A DNA stretch of 23,598 nucleotides from NCBI GenBank assembly GCA_964369415.1, contig CAYJFP010000026.1, positions 1-23,598 on the forward strand. The letters are read 5' to 3'. This stretch comes from SIG603 sp964369415 (lineage in GTDB: Bacteria > Bacillota > Clostridia > Oscillospirales > Acutalibacteraceae). The notes under the pieces were generated by a model. The model worked only from the letters and a program-made list of their open reading frames with translations, was not told the DNA's origin and did no database searches. Below, piece by piece: positions 1 to 8,329 of this stretch. Each line of letters begins with the position of its first letter. Position 1 is the first letter of the stretch. The position numbers and the translations under genes were made by a program.

Positions 1-37
1 AAAAACAAGGTGTAGTAACTACTGTTACTACACCTTG
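1..37 (-). terminator. Rho-independent terminator of the foldase gene
   Basis: A perfect 13-bp inverted repeat (6-18 with 25-37, 6-base loop), read on the minus strand, is followed by five T (positions 5-1) and then the window edge. It lies 17 bases past the stop codon of the foldase gene, so it ends that transcript. Confidence 0.9.
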
Positions 38-54
38 CTCATAAAAGTCCGTAT

Positions 55-1533
55 TTACATTGGTATTTTATTTAGAATTTCATCGTTAAATTCTATTGTA
101 TATTTACTTTCAAGTGCTGTGCTGTTTTCTTCATAGGCTGCACTTTCTTTGTCAAACACTACGTCTTCATACCATTTTTCGTTTCCTTGATTTACAAAAT
201 ATAGTATCTCTATGCCGTAATCTGTTGTAATCATTTCGACATCGCCAGATACTCTTTCATCTGCAAAAAGCCACTCGTCAATCGAATCAACGCCAAATTC
301 ACCCTCGACAACACCCTCATATGATCCTTGTGACATTATAGACGAAGAGTCATCTGAATACTCAAGAATCAGCGAGTTAAACTCTTCCTCATTTGGGTTT
401 TGGTTAAAGATTTCTACTATTTCTTCTGCTTTTGCTGCCATTTCTTCTGTAGAAGCATAGCTAGATGAGCTTAATAATAGTCTTTTAATTTCTATAGTTT
501 CTTCTTCATTTCTTTCTGGAAGTGAAGCTAGAAGATACACGGTATAGGTAGATGCTTCTTCATCTGAAACTACATATGTTTCGTTTACTTCTCTATCCTC
601 TGAAAAAGCCCACTCTGAAAATTCATCTTCTTCAACATAAGACACGGTTTCTGATCTAAGTGCAAGTAAATCCGCATCTAAGTCTGCATTTTCAATTCCA
701 GGATTTTGCTCAGAAATAAGCTCTCTTGTAAGCTCTACAAATTCTTCAGAAGTCTCTACTGCCGCAAGTTCATCTGCTTTTTCTTTAGCTGTTTCAGAAT
801 CAAAGGGCACTATCCCCTCTTCTTGACCTTCAGCATAGTTAATCACATATTTATCGTACGAAATTGTCTCATATTCGTTTGAATTTTCTTCAAAATATGT
901 TTCAATTTCTTCACTATCATACTCTAAACTTGTTAAAAATTCATTTGCATATTTTTGCGCTAGTATGTTAATTTCTAGTGCATTTTTAATATCGTCTACA
1001 TTAACTCCGTCCTCTGTGTAATAAGGGTCGAAGTTTCCAGCTAAATCATCAATCATTTTAAGTTCATCTTCACTCAAGCTAAGTCCTGTAGCCTTTGCTT
1101 CTTCTGCTAGATAAAGCACGTCCGCAACTGAAGTTTTAGCACTTTCTAAAATATTAGTAAACCAAGAAGTAGTCCCGTCTACATATTGACTTTTTAGTGA
1201 CAGTGCAGGATTTATTCCTGTCATTGTGTAGAAATATTCACCGTATTGGCTTTGCATTCCGACATAATTACTCTTGACAAAATATGTCATCATGGCATTG
1301 TCTACGCTATAAGTATCCGATTTAACGCCAATTTCATCTCTTAGATATTTTCCGCTTGCGTAGAAAAAGAAATATATAAATGTGCCAGATAAAATAGCTA
1401 AAGCAATCACTATCGCAGTTATAGAACCTATAATTTTGCTTTTTTTATCCTTTTTTGCTTGCTCAACAGCCTCCACTTTAAGTTTTTCCTTTTTTACCGA
1501 GTATTTTTCACGGCTTCTTGCACCTTTTCCCAT
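55..1533 (-). CDS. Membrane-anchored PrsA/SurA-like peptidyl-prolyl isomerase (foldase)
   Basis: A 492-residue protein with a short basic, Lys-rich cytoplasmic N-terminus (1-32), one membrane segment (about 33-58) and a long, very acidic part outside the membrane. Residues from about 78 to 230 look like a SurA-type N-terminal chaperone domain, and about 348-454 resemble a parvulin (PpiC) domain, with a lead-in like EIKRLLLSS and an ending like DYGIEILYFV. There is no lipobox, so it is held by an uncleaved signal anchor, unlike classical lipoprotein PrsA. Such proteins help secreted proteins fold on the outer face of the membrane. The start at 1533 is chosen because GGAG (1541-1544) sits 7 bases upstream; the ATG at 1554 has no good ribosome binding site. 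It has its own promoter and terminator downstream of the pho operon. The foldase assignment is confident at the superfamily level; whether the isomerase domain is active cannot be judged. Confidence 0.75.
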   Translation of the reverse strand: MGKGARSREKYSVKKEKLKVEAVEQAKKDKKSKIIGSITAIVIALAILSGTFIYFFFYASGKYLRDEIGVKSDTYSVDNAMMTYFVKSNYVGMQSQYGEYFYTMTGINPALSLKSQYVDGTTSWFTNILESAKTSVADVLYLAEEAKATGLSLSEDELKMIDDLAGNFDPYYTEDGVNVDDIKNALEINILAQKYANEFLTSLEYDSEEIETYFEENSNEYETISYDKYVINYAEGQEEGIVPFDSETAKEKADELAAVETSEEFVELTRELISEQNPGIENADLDADLLALRSETVSYVEEDEFSEWAFSEDREVNETYVVSDEEASTYTVYLLASLPERNEEETIEIKRLLLSSSSYASTEEMAAKAEEIVEIFNQNPNEEEFNSLILEYSDDSSSIMSQGSYEGVVEGEFGVDSIDEWLFADERVSGDVEMITTDYGIEILYFVNQGNEKWYEDVVFDKESAAYEENSTALESKYTIEFNDEILNKIPM

Positions 1534-1585
1534 TTTGAAACTCCATTCTGCCATTTTTCATCGGCATAAATTTAATTTGATAACG

Positions 1586-1616
1586 AATAATCTTAGGTTT
1601 AAAAGCTAAGATTATT
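1586..1616 (-). promoter_or_regulatory. Hairpin in the leader of the foldase mRNA
   Basis: A perfect 11-bp inverted repeat (1586-1596 with 1606-1616, 9-base loop) lies between the predicted foldase promoter and its start codon. It has no T run after it on the minus strand, so it does not look like a simple terminator. It may stabilise the mRNA or bind a regulator. Confidence 0.5.
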
Positions 1617-1619
1617 TAA

Positions 1620-1657
1620 AAATAACGAAAAGTATTATAGCATACTTTTCGTTATTT
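1620..1657. promoter_or_regulatory. Perfect 15-bp palindrome around the foldase -10 box
   Basis: AAATAACGAAAAGTA (1620-1634) is repeated inverted at 1643-1657, with an 8-base centre holding most of the TATAAT box. It lies 42 bases past the phoR stop. It could be an operator, or a weak terminator for the phosphate operon: the stem has only three G-C pairs and the T-run on the minus side is short (TTTAAAT). Both roles are possible. Confidence 0.6.
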
Positions 1658-1662
1658 GTACA
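1634..1662 (-). promoter_or_regulatory. Extended -10 promoter for the foldase gene
   Basis: On the minus strand, TATAAT (1639-1634) is directly preceded by TGC (1642-1640), an extended -10. A poor -35 (TGTACA, 1662-1657) is 17 bases upstream. The predicted start near 1627 gives a leader of about 90 bases before the chosen ATG. Confidence 0.65.
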
Positions 1663-1698
1663 TGTTTTTTTTGTGAATTTCATGTGATTTAAGTAAAT

Positions 1699-3363
1699 TT
1701 AATCTTCTTTGATAGCTGGCAAGAAAATCTCAATTTTTGTCCCTTCATTTTCCTTGCTATGTGTTTTGATATCCCCATTATGAAGCAACACACAGTGCTT
1801 AACTATAGATAGACCAAGACCAGTACCACCTGTTTCTTTAGAGTGGCTTTTATCAACCCGATAAAATCTTTCAAAAATCCTATCAATATCTTCTTCAGGA
1901 ATCCCTATTCCTGTATCGCTAATGCTAAGCAGAACTTTATCTTTCTCATTGCTTACTCTAACACTGACTTTGCCATTTTTTTTATTATACTTTACAGCGT
2001 TATCACAAAGATTATATATCATCTCTTCAAGCATTGGCGAAACACCTTGGACATAAGCGTCTTCTCCCTCTATGCTGATTTTCACCTTAGCATTTTGGGC
2101 TATATCTGATATTCTATCTACAGACATTTCTGCAATTTTATATAAATTACATTGAGTTTTTTGAATTTCCCCTTCATACTCATCAAGCTGAGATAGTTTT
2201 ATTATGTCTAATATCAAAGCGATTAGCCTCTGCGCTTCTAGATAAATCTTCTCTGCAAATCCCGCTATATCTTTTTCTTTTACTATACCATTTTTAATTA
2301 TCTCTGCATAGCCAGATATGGAAGTTAAAGGTGTTTTAAGTTCGTGTGAGACATTTGCTGTGAACTCTCTTCTCATTTGTTCTCTGCTGTTAAGCTCTGT
2401 AACATCCACAATCAATATCACAGCTCCAACTGTTTCACCTTCAGTGATAACCGGACTTAAATAGAACTTGCAAATTTTTCTTCCAATATTTTGCTTATGC
2501 TTTGTAGCTTTTCCTTTTAGTGTTTTTTCTACAGCGGAAAAAAATTCTAAATTTCTATTTAAAATATAAAAACTTGTTCTATTTTCAGGTTTTGTATCGA
2601 GTGAAAGTAGCTCTATTGCCGCATTGTTACAAGAAAGAAGTTCACCTTTTTTATCAAGAACAATAAGTCCTTCCCTCATTTTTTTTATTATAGTTTCAAA
2701 CTCATTATCTCTTTGATTTAAAACATTTATGCTCTCACTTATTTGATTTTGCTGACTGTTAATCTTAGATACAAAGGGCGCAAACTCTTCATATACATTG
2801 CTTTCTAAGAGATTTTCAAAATTGACTCCATTAATATTCCCAGCAATTTTTTTACTGAAATTTTTAGAAATAGTCTTATTAATTATTAACAAGGCTAAAA
2901 TAGTCATTATAATCCAGTGTATAATAGAAAACAACACTGAAAAATAGCTTCCAACAGTTTGATAAATTATCAAAACTTCTCCATTGTCTAAAATTTCATA
3001 ATAAGAATATTCTATTTGCATCAAGCCAACATTTTTTCTATTAAAATTATTATTTTGATTAAGAATTAATTTAACATCTTCTGAATTACTAAGTGTATTT
3101 TTTTGATTATTCTTCGAATCAAAAATCATTTCTCCATCTTTATCAAACAATACTATCTTGTCATCTATGTCAATTTTGAGCGAACTGAAAGTCTTTTCAT
3201 CCAAATCATAATATAAACTTTCAATTAAATTATGTTCATCAGAAAGCTCATCCATCACTCTATTTTCTTGATCATAAAACATATTAAAAGATAAAGCTAA
3301 AAATATAATTAATACTGAAATTTGAGTAACAACATTTAATGTGAAAAAAATTTCTTTTCTCAT
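1699..3363 (-). CDS. phoR: Phosphate-regulon sensor histidine kinase PhoR
   Basis: A 554-residue two-component kinase. Two membrane segments (about 8-29 and 139-163) flank an extracytoplasmic sensor loop of about 110 residues. A cytoplasmic linker and PAS domain follow (about 220-325), then the dimerisation/phosphoacceptor helix with VSHELKTPL (His340) and the ATPase domain: N box NLCDNAVKYN (451-460), G1 DTGIGIP (483-489), G2 GGTGLGL (512-518). This is the PhoR/ResE/WalK layout. Its place at the end of pst-phoU-phoB makes PhoR the best name. It should phosphorylate PhoB when phosphate is short, with input through PstSCAB and PhoU. The start overlaps the phoB stop by 4 bases (ATGA), indicating translational coupling. 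No clear terminator with a long T run follows. Confidence 0.92.
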   Translation of the reverse strand: MRKEIFFTLNVVTQISVLIIFLALSFNMFYDQENRVMDELSDEHNLIESLYYDLDEKTFSSLKIDIDDKIVLFDKDGEMIFDSKNNQKNTLSNSEDVKLILNQNNNFNRKNVGLMQIEYSYYEILDNGEVLIIYQTVGSYFSVLFSIIHWIIMTILALLIINKTISKNFSKKIAGNINGVNFENLLESNVYEEFAPFVSKINSQQNQISESINVLNQRDNEFETIIKKMREGLIVLDKKGELLSCNNAAIELLSLDTKPENRTSFYILNRNLEFFSAVEKTLKGKATKHKQNIGRKICKFYLSPVITEGETVGAVILIVDVTELNSREQMRREFTANVSHELKTPLTSISGYAEIIKNGIVKEKDIAGFAEKIYLEAQRLIALILDIIKLSQLDEYEGEIQKTQCNLYKIAEMSVDRISDIAQNAKVKISIEGEDAYVQGVSPMLEEMIYNLCDNAVKYNKKNGKVSVRVSNEKDKVLLSISDTGIGIPEEDIDRIFERFYRVDKSHSKETGGTGLGLSIVKHCVLLHNGDIKTHSKENEGTKIEIFLPAIKED

Positions 3364-4043
3364 AGACTTTTAACCTTATAACCTATGCCTCTAACTGTTT
3401 CAATAACATCACCAGATTCACCTAGTTTTGATCTAAGTGTCCTTACATGAACATCTACAGTTCGTGTTTCACCGTCAAAGTCATAGCCCCATATACTTTC
3501 AAGAATTCTGTCTCTTGTCAAGACTAAACCTCTATTTTCAAGCAACATTTTAAGTAGTTCAAACTCTTTAAATGTAAGTGAAACTGCTTTGTCTAAGACG
3601 GTAACTGTATGCTTTTGAGAATTAAGCTTTATATCGCCTGCACTAATTTCCAACTCAGTTTTTTCTGTAGTTTTTGTTCTTCTAAGCACAGCTTTAACCC
3701 TACTGATAAGTTCCATCATTCCAAATGGTTTCGCTATATAGTCATCTGCACCCGCATCAAGCCCTACTACCCTATCGTATTCTGAATTTTTAGCCGTAAG
3801 CATAATAACAGGTATTTCACTAAAGTCAGAAGACTCTTTTAATCTTTTTAATATTCTTAAACCATCTTCAACAGGAAGCATGATGTCAAGCAAAATTAAA
3901 CTAGGTTTTTTAAGTCTCAAATTTTTCCAAAACTCTTCCGAATTTGGATACCCAAACGCGGCAAAGCCTGAATTATTAAGAGTATATACCACAAGGTCTC
4001 TTATACTGCTGTCATCTTCAACCAGATAAACTGTTTTTTCCAT
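3360..4043 (-). CDS. phoB: Phosphate-regulon response regulator PhoB/PhoP
   Basis: A 227-residue OmpR-family regulator. The receiver domain (1-120) has the acidic pocket LVEDD (8-11 region), phosphoacceptor Asp53 in LLDIMLP, Thr83 and Lys105 in AKPFG. The C-terminal winged helix ends with the usual TVDVHVRTLRSKLG and GIGYK motifs. The open frame runs further upstream, but the ATG at 4043 begins the expected MEKTVYLVEDD and has AAAGGA at a proper distance, inside the end of phoU. It lies 7 bases after phoU and overlaps phoR. Phosphorylated PhoB should bind the direct repeats upstream of pstS and activate this operon, which includes its own gene. WalR-like regulators look similar; the operon context decides. 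Confidence 0.93.
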   Translation of the reverse strand: MEKTVYLVEDDSSIRDLVVYTLNNSGFAAFGYPNSEEFWKNLRLKKPSLILLDIMLPVEDGLRILKRLKESSDFSEIPVIMLTAKNSEYDRVVGLDAGADDYIAKPFGMMELISRVKAVLRRTKTTEKTELEISAGDIKLNSQKHTVTVLDKAVSLTFKEFELLKMLLENRGLVLTRDRILESIWGYDFDGETRTVDVHVRTLRSKLGESGDVIETVRGIGYKVKSL

Positions 4044-4050
4044 TATTATT

Positions 4051-4695
4051 TTATCCTTTCCAGTGTTCTCCTGTAATAGAAAAAATAACCCACTCTGCAA
4101 TATTTTGAGCATGATCTCCGATTCTCTCAAAATATTTTGCAATCATTAAATAATCAAGATATATACTACCATGTTTGCTGTCTTCACTTATTTTTTGTAT
4201 AAGTTCTTCTCTGATTTTAGTAAAATAATCGTCTACTACATCGTCAGAGTCGATTACTTTAAGTGCAAGCTCTTGATTTTTTTGTATAAATGCTTCTACA
4301 CAGTCTGTAACCATGTTTGTAGCGGCTCTTGCCATCTCTGAAAGATAGTGGTCTCCATAAAGTTTAAAACCTCCAAGAAGTGCCGCAATTTCAGCAATAT
4401 CACAAGCCTGATCGCCAATTCTTTCCATATCAGAAATAATTTTAAGCGCCGCAGAAACATATCTAAAATCAGAGGCAACTGGTTGTTGTCTTAAAAGAAG
4501 CGATACGCAAAGAGTTTCTATTTCTTTTTCTTTTCTGTCAATAGCTTCCTCATATTGCTTTGTCTTTTTTATATCCACTTCATCTGCATTAAATACAGAT
4601 TTTGCCGACGATGCAATGGCAGACTCGCACAAAGCACCCATTTTCGTCATTTCAATGTTCAATAATTCAAGCTGTTCGAAGTAATAATTTCTCAT
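4051..4695 (-). CDS. phoU: Phosphate signalling protein PhoU
   Basis: A 214-residue, all-helical protein made of two similar three-helix PhoU units. Each has the family's D/E-rich motif: ISDMERIGDQACDIAE in the first half and YFERIGDHAQNIAEW in the second. These acidic helices bind metal ions in known PhoU structures. PhoU sits on the cytoplasmic side and restrains PhoR kinase activity and Pst transport when phosphate is plentiful. The start codon overlaps the pstB stop by one base (TAATG), with GGGAGG upstream. Length matches the family. Confidence 0.95.
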   Translation of the reverse strand: MRNYYFEQLELLNIEMTKMGALCESAIASSAKSVFNADEVDIKKTKQYEEAIDRKEKEIETLCVSLLLRQQPVASDFRYVSAALKIISDMERIGDQACDIAEIAALLGGFKLYGDHYLSEMARAATNMVTDCVEAFIQKNQELALKVIDSDDVVDDYFTKIREELIQKISEDSKHGSIYLDYLMIAKYFERIGDHAQNIAEWVIFSITGEHWKG

Positions 4696-5444
4696 TATCC
4701 AAACCTCCCTGTTACATAATCTTCTGTTTTTTTGTTAACTGGACGAGAAAACAGCTGCTCTGTCTCTCCTATTTCAATTACTTCACCTAAAAGGAAAAAC
4801 GCCGTTGTATCTGCAATTCTAAGTGCTTGTTGCATATTATGTGTAACAATTACTATAGTATACTTCTCTTTAAGCTCCATAATCAAGTCTTCAATTTTTG
4901 TAGTCGAAATAGGGTCAAGTGCACTTGTAGGTTCATCCATCAAAAGCACTTCAGGCTCAACCGCCAAAGCTCTTGCTATGCAAAGTCTTTGTTGCTGTCC
5001 ACCCGAAAAACCTAGAGCATTTTTCTTAAGTCTATCCTTAGTTTCTTCCCAAATTGCGGCATCTCTTAAAGATTTTTCGACTATTTCATCAAGTTTAGCC
5101 TTATTCTTTATGCCGTGTGTTCTTGGACCGAAAGCTATGTTATCATAAACACTCATTGGAAATGGATTGGGCTTTTGGAAAACCATGCCTACACGTTTTC
5201 TAAGTCTGTTTACATCCATATTACCATAAATTGGCTCGCCGTCAAGTAAAAATTCTCCTGAAATCTTACAACCTTCGATTAAATCGTTCATTCTGTTGAT
5301 GGATTTAAGCAAAGTAGACTTACCACAACCAGATGGTCCGATAAATGCAGTTACCTGATTTGCCTCAATACCAAAGTTAATATTTTTAAGCGCCTGAAAC
5401 GTGTCATAATAAAGATTTACGTTATTTATATCAATTTTATTCAT
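4695..5444 (-). CDS. pstB: Phosphate ABC transporter ATPase PstB
   Basis: A 249-residue ABC ATPase with all motifs: Walker A GPSGCGKST (36-44), Q-loop Gln90 in VFQKPNPFPMS (the PNPFPMS run is typical of PstB), signature FSGGQ (146-150), Walker B VLLMDEP (166-172) and switch His202. It powers phosphate import through PstC-PstA. The ATG at 5444 is preferred, since AAGGGGA lies 6 to 8 bases upstream; a TTG further up in the same frame has no such site. It overlaps the end of pstA by 8 bases and touches phoU. Confidence 0.97.
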   Translation of the reverse strand: MNKIDINNVNLYYDTFQALKNINFGIEANQVTAFIGPSGCGKSTLLKSINRMNDLIEGCKISGEFLLDGEPIYGNMDVNRLRKRVGMVFQKPNPFPMSVYDNIAFGPRTHGIKNKAKLDEIVEKSLRDAAIWEETKDRLKKNALGFSGGQQQRLCIARALAVEPEVLLMDEPTSALDPISTTKIEDLIMELKEKYTIVIVTHNMQQALRIADTTAFFLLGEVIEIGETEQLFSRPVNKKTEDYVTGRFG

Positions 5445-6345
5445 CTTTTTTCCCCTTAGCAATTTTTTTAGCTATAAATGCAGATAACGCATTTATTCCA
5501 ATAACTAGCACCAATAATACAACCGCAGTTGCAGAAGCTTGATCGGTGTGTAAGTTTTCACCGCTTAACATATACATATGAATTGCAAGTGTCCTGTGCG
5601 AGCTAAATAGTCCGTCAACCATTTGTTCTCCTGTACCCGCCGTGAAAATTAAAGCTGCCGTCTCACCGACTATACGTCCTATAGCTAGGATAACTCCCGC
5701 TAATATTCCTGGAACTGCAGATGGTAAAATAATTCTGACTATCGTTCTAAGTTTTCCAGCGCCTAAGCCGAAACTTCCCTCTCTAAATGTATCCGGGACA
5801 GATTTTAACGCTTCCTCTGTAGTTCTCATTATGAGAGGAAGAATCATAATTGCAAGTGTAATTACACCCGCTAAAAACGAATAGCTCCATCCAAGTGCTG
5901 TAACAAAAAGCATGTAGCCAAACAAACCGTAAACTATCGACGGTATGCCCGAAAGAGTCTCTGTAGTAAGTCTTATAAGCTTAACCCATTTGCTGCCTTT
6001 TTTTGAGTATTCGACCAAGTAAATAGCCGCACCGATTCCAACAGGAGTCGCAACCAGCAAACAAGCTAAAGTCATGACAATGGTATTTACAAGAGCAGGT
6101 GTCATAGACACATTGTCACTGTTGTATTCCCAAGCAAATAAGTCTAGACTCAAATGCGGAACACCACTTATAAGAATATAGGCAATAATAAACAATGTAA
6201 CCGAAACAGCTGCTAATGTAGCTAATATTATGAGAATGTAAAGAATTAATGAAGAAGGTTTATTTTTATACATAAGAATCTTGTGTTTAAAGGTAAGTTT
6301 ATTTATCGACTCATCTATATTTACTAATGATTTATCTTTTTCCAT
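5437..6345 (-). CDS. pstA: Phosphate ABC transporter permease PstA
   Basis: A 302-residue inner-membrane permease with six hydrophobic segments, the first at about 34-58 after a polar N-terminal tail. The ABC-coupling (EAA) loop reads EGSFGLGAGKLRTIVRIILP, where PstB docks. The GIPSIVYGLFG and GRIVGETAAL motifs are typical of Pst permeases. With PstC it forms the channel for phosphate. Its start overlaps the pstC stop by one base (TAATG), and GGGAGG lies in the last codons of pstC. Confidence 0.96.
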   Translation of the reverse strand: MEKDKSLVNIDESINKLTFKHKILMYKNKPSSLILYILIILATLAAVSVTLFIIAYILISGVPHLSLDLFAWEYNSDNVSMTPALVNTIVMTLACLLVATPVGIGAAIYLVEYSKKGSKWVKLIRLTTETLSGIPSIVYGLFGYMLFVTALGWSYSFLAGVITLAIMILPLIMRTTEEALKSVPDTFREGSFGLGAGKLRTIVRIILPSAVPGILAGVILAIGRIVGETAALIFTAGTGEQMVDGLFSSHRTLAIHMYMLSGENLHTDQASATAVVLLVLVIGINALSAFIAKKIAKGKKDE

Positions 6346-7196
6346 TATTTTTCAGACCTCCCTTTTATTAAGGAGAATGAAACATTTATAATCAATATGA
6401 ATATAAATAACACAACTGCTGTTGCGATAAGTGCTCTTTCATGAAGCCCTTGTGCATATGAAAGCTCGAGCACGATATTTGTAGTCATAGTCCTCATTTT
6501 TGAAATTAACGAATCAGGTATAATCGGTGAGTTACCTGCTACCCATATAACCGCCATAGTTTCACCAATAGCACGTCCAACGCCCAAAATTACAGCCGCT
6601 AAAATTCCTGATTTAGCCGCCGGCAAAACAACAAAAAACATGCTTCTTTCCTTAGAAGCACCTAGTGCAAGTGCGCCTTCATAATAACTATCTGGAACAG
6701 CATTTATTGAAGACTCGGCAACACCGATAATCGTAGGCAAAATCATCATTCCTAAAATAAGCGAAGCTGTAAGAAGTGATGTTCCGTTACCGCCAAAAGT
6801 CTCTCTAACAAATGGAACCATAACAATAAGCCCGAAAAAGCCGTAAACAATAGATGGAATACCCGCCAATAAATCTATTGCAGGTTTTAACACCTTGTAC
6901 ACATTTTTAGGACAAAATTTCGATAAAAACACAGCGGTTAAAACGCCTATCGGAACACCGATAACTATAGCTCCAGCTGTAGCATAAATACTTCCCACTA
7001 TCATCGGGAAAATGCCATATTTGTCGCTTCCCGGTCTCCACTCCATACCAAATAAAAAGTCTATTACTCCTATTTCTGCCATTGCTGGAAAACCATTTGC
7101 AAACATGAATACACATATAGTTGCAACTGCAATGATAGATGTGCAAGCAGCGATAATGAAAACAATTTTCATGAACCGCTCACTAAATTTTCTCAT
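6345..7196 (-). CDS. pstC: Phosphate ABC transporter permease PstC
   Basis: A 283-residue permease with six hydrophobic segments. It shows the LAGIPSIVYGFFG motif, the EAA loop EGALALGASKERSMFFVVLP and the GRAIGETMAVIWVAGN motif, the last typical of PstC. It pairs with PstA. Two ATGs are possible: the one at 7205 directly abuts the AAGGG site and is too close, while the one at 7196 has AAGGG 9 bases upstream and is chosen. A hairpin lies between it and pstS. Confidence 0.95.
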   Translation of the reverse strand: MRKFSERFMKIVFIIAACTSIIAVATICVFMFANGFPAMAEIGVIDFLFGMEWRPGSDKYGIFPMIVGSIYATAGAIVIGVPIGVLTAVFLSKFCPKNVYKVLKPAIDLLAGIPSIVYGFFGLIVMVPFVRETFGGNGTSLLTASLILGMMILPTIIGVAESSINAVPDSYYEGALALGASKERSMFFVVLPAAKSGILAAVILGVGRAIGETMAVIWVAGNSPIIPDSLISKMRTMTTNIVLELSYAQGLHERALIATAVVLFIFILIINVSFSLIKGRSEK

Positions 7197-7236
7197 TGAA
7201 CCCATCCCTTCAAATACTCTTTACTGTGAAAACAGA

Positions 7237-7271
7237 GACTTGTCAGGCGTAAAACGCACGGGCGACAAGTC
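7237..7271 (-). promoter_or_regulatory. Hairpin between pstS and pstC
   Basis: An outer 8-bp stem (7237-7244 with 7264-7271) encloses a 4-bp inner stem GCGT/ACGC with a 3-base loop. No T run follows, so full termination is unlikely. In many binding-protein operons such a hairpin protects the upstream mRNA or lets only part of transcription pass, giving more binding protein than permease. That role here is inferred. Confidence 0.6.
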
Positions 7272-7303
7272 CCTATAATCTAAAATGTAAAATTAATTAA
7301 TTC

Positions 7304-8260
7304 TTACCACTCTGTTTTTTCGCCAAGGTAGATACTTTTGATATCTTCAGCTGACATATCAGAAACAGAATTGTTGTTGTTTACGATAACTGCGATACCG
7401 TCTTGAGCGATAACTGTGTTTGTAAGTTCTGCAAGTTCATCGTCTTTAAGTTCTCTAGAAGCCATACCTAGATCAACTGTTCCGTTCATAGCATCTTTCA
7501 TACCTGAAGATGAACCTGAAGATGTGATTTCGATTGTAACGTCTGGGTTGATAGCTATATAAGCTTCTTTAAGTTTTTCCATAAGCGGGCTAACTGATGT
7601 TGAACCACTGATTTTAATTGTTCCTGTTTGTCCGCTACCTTCGTAAGCGCCTGTAGTTTCAACTTCGATGAATCCTTCTTGGGCTGCAATCGCTTGGCCA
7701 TCATCGCTTAAGATAAATGACATAAAGTCGTCAACTAAAGCATTTTCTGTACCTGTTTTAGTAGCAACGTTGAATGGACGAGCAACTGCATAATCGCCTG
7801 AAGCGATGTTTTCTGCTGTAGCTTCTACTCCGTCAACTGTAACTGCTTTAACTGTATCGTCTAATGAACCAAGGCTTATGTAACCGATAGCAACTTCATC
7901 ACCAGAAACACCTGTGATGATACCGCTTGTTGAGTTAATGAAGTTAGCGTCTAAAGCTGTCATGTCGTTTCCTTCTTCATCAACAACGCCCATTAGTTCA
8001 ACGAATGCTCCACGAGTTCCTGAACCTTCTTCACGAGAATAAACTGTGATTGTTTGTCCTGTTAAATCTGTTCCTTCTGTAGCTGCGCTTGACTCACTGC
8101 TTTCGCTTTCGCTAGCTTCTGATGAAGATTCGCTAGCTTCACTGCTTGTGCTTGATTCGCTTGCAGATGAGCTACTTGGTGTTGTTTCTCCACATGCCGC
8201 TAGTGAAAATGTAAGACATGCTGCCATAAGTAGTCCTAAAAGTTTTTTTGATGTTTTCAT
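7304..8260 (-). CDS. pstS: Phosphate-binding lipoprotein PstS, circularly permuted
   Basis: A 318-residue lipoprotein: signal peptide with lipobox LAAC (Cys23 lipidated), a Ser/Glu-rich flexible linker (about 27-62), then the binding domain. It captures phosphate outside the cell and delivers it to PstC-PstA. The phosphate-binding motifs are present but in unusual order. The motif found in the second half of classical PstS, SREEGSGTRGAF (75-86), comes first. The classical N-terminal half, ISGSTSVSPLMEKL (217-230), GMASRELKD (265-273) and DGIAVIVN (287-294), comes last. The protein stops at EKTEW, just where classical PstS would continue into the EGSGTR half. No frameshift or second frame is visible, so the gene looks intact. 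AAGGAG lies 10 bases before the ATG at 8260. First gene of the operon, behind a probable Pho box. Confidence 0.93.
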   Translation of the reverse strand: MKTSKKLLGLLMAACLTFSLAACGETTPSSSSASESSTSSEASESSSEASESESSESSAATEGTDLTGQTITVYSREEGSGTRGAFVELMGVVDEEGNDMTALDANFINSTSGIITGVSGDEVAIGYISLGSLDDTVKAVTVDGVEATAENIASGDYAVARPFNVATKTGTENALVDDFMSFILSDDGQAIAAQEGFIEVETTGAYEGSGQTGTIKISGSTSVSPLMEKLKEAYIAINPDVTIEITSSGSSSGMKDAMNGTVDLGMASRELKDDELAELTNTVIAQDGIAVIVNNNNSVSDMSAEDIKSIYLGEKTEW

Positions 8261-8313
8261 AAATTCTTTACTCCTTAAATTTTTGATTTTTCTTCTTCTC
8301 AAGTTCGTGTTTC

Positions 8314-8319
8314 ATAATA
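8314..8319 (-). promoter_or_regulatory. Possible -10 box of the pst operon
   Basis: TATTAT on the minus strand (an overlapping copy lies at 8322-8317), just downstream of the TTTAAC repeats. No good -35 box is seen, as expected for a promoter that needs an activator. Confidence 0.45.
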
Positions 8320-8329
8320 ATAGTTGTTT

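Noticed and set aside
4732..5148. Long open frame on the plus strand within pstB
   Set aside because: It is antisense to pstB, which has every ABC motif and overlaps its neighbours properly. The frame has no ribosome binding site and no recognisable domain.
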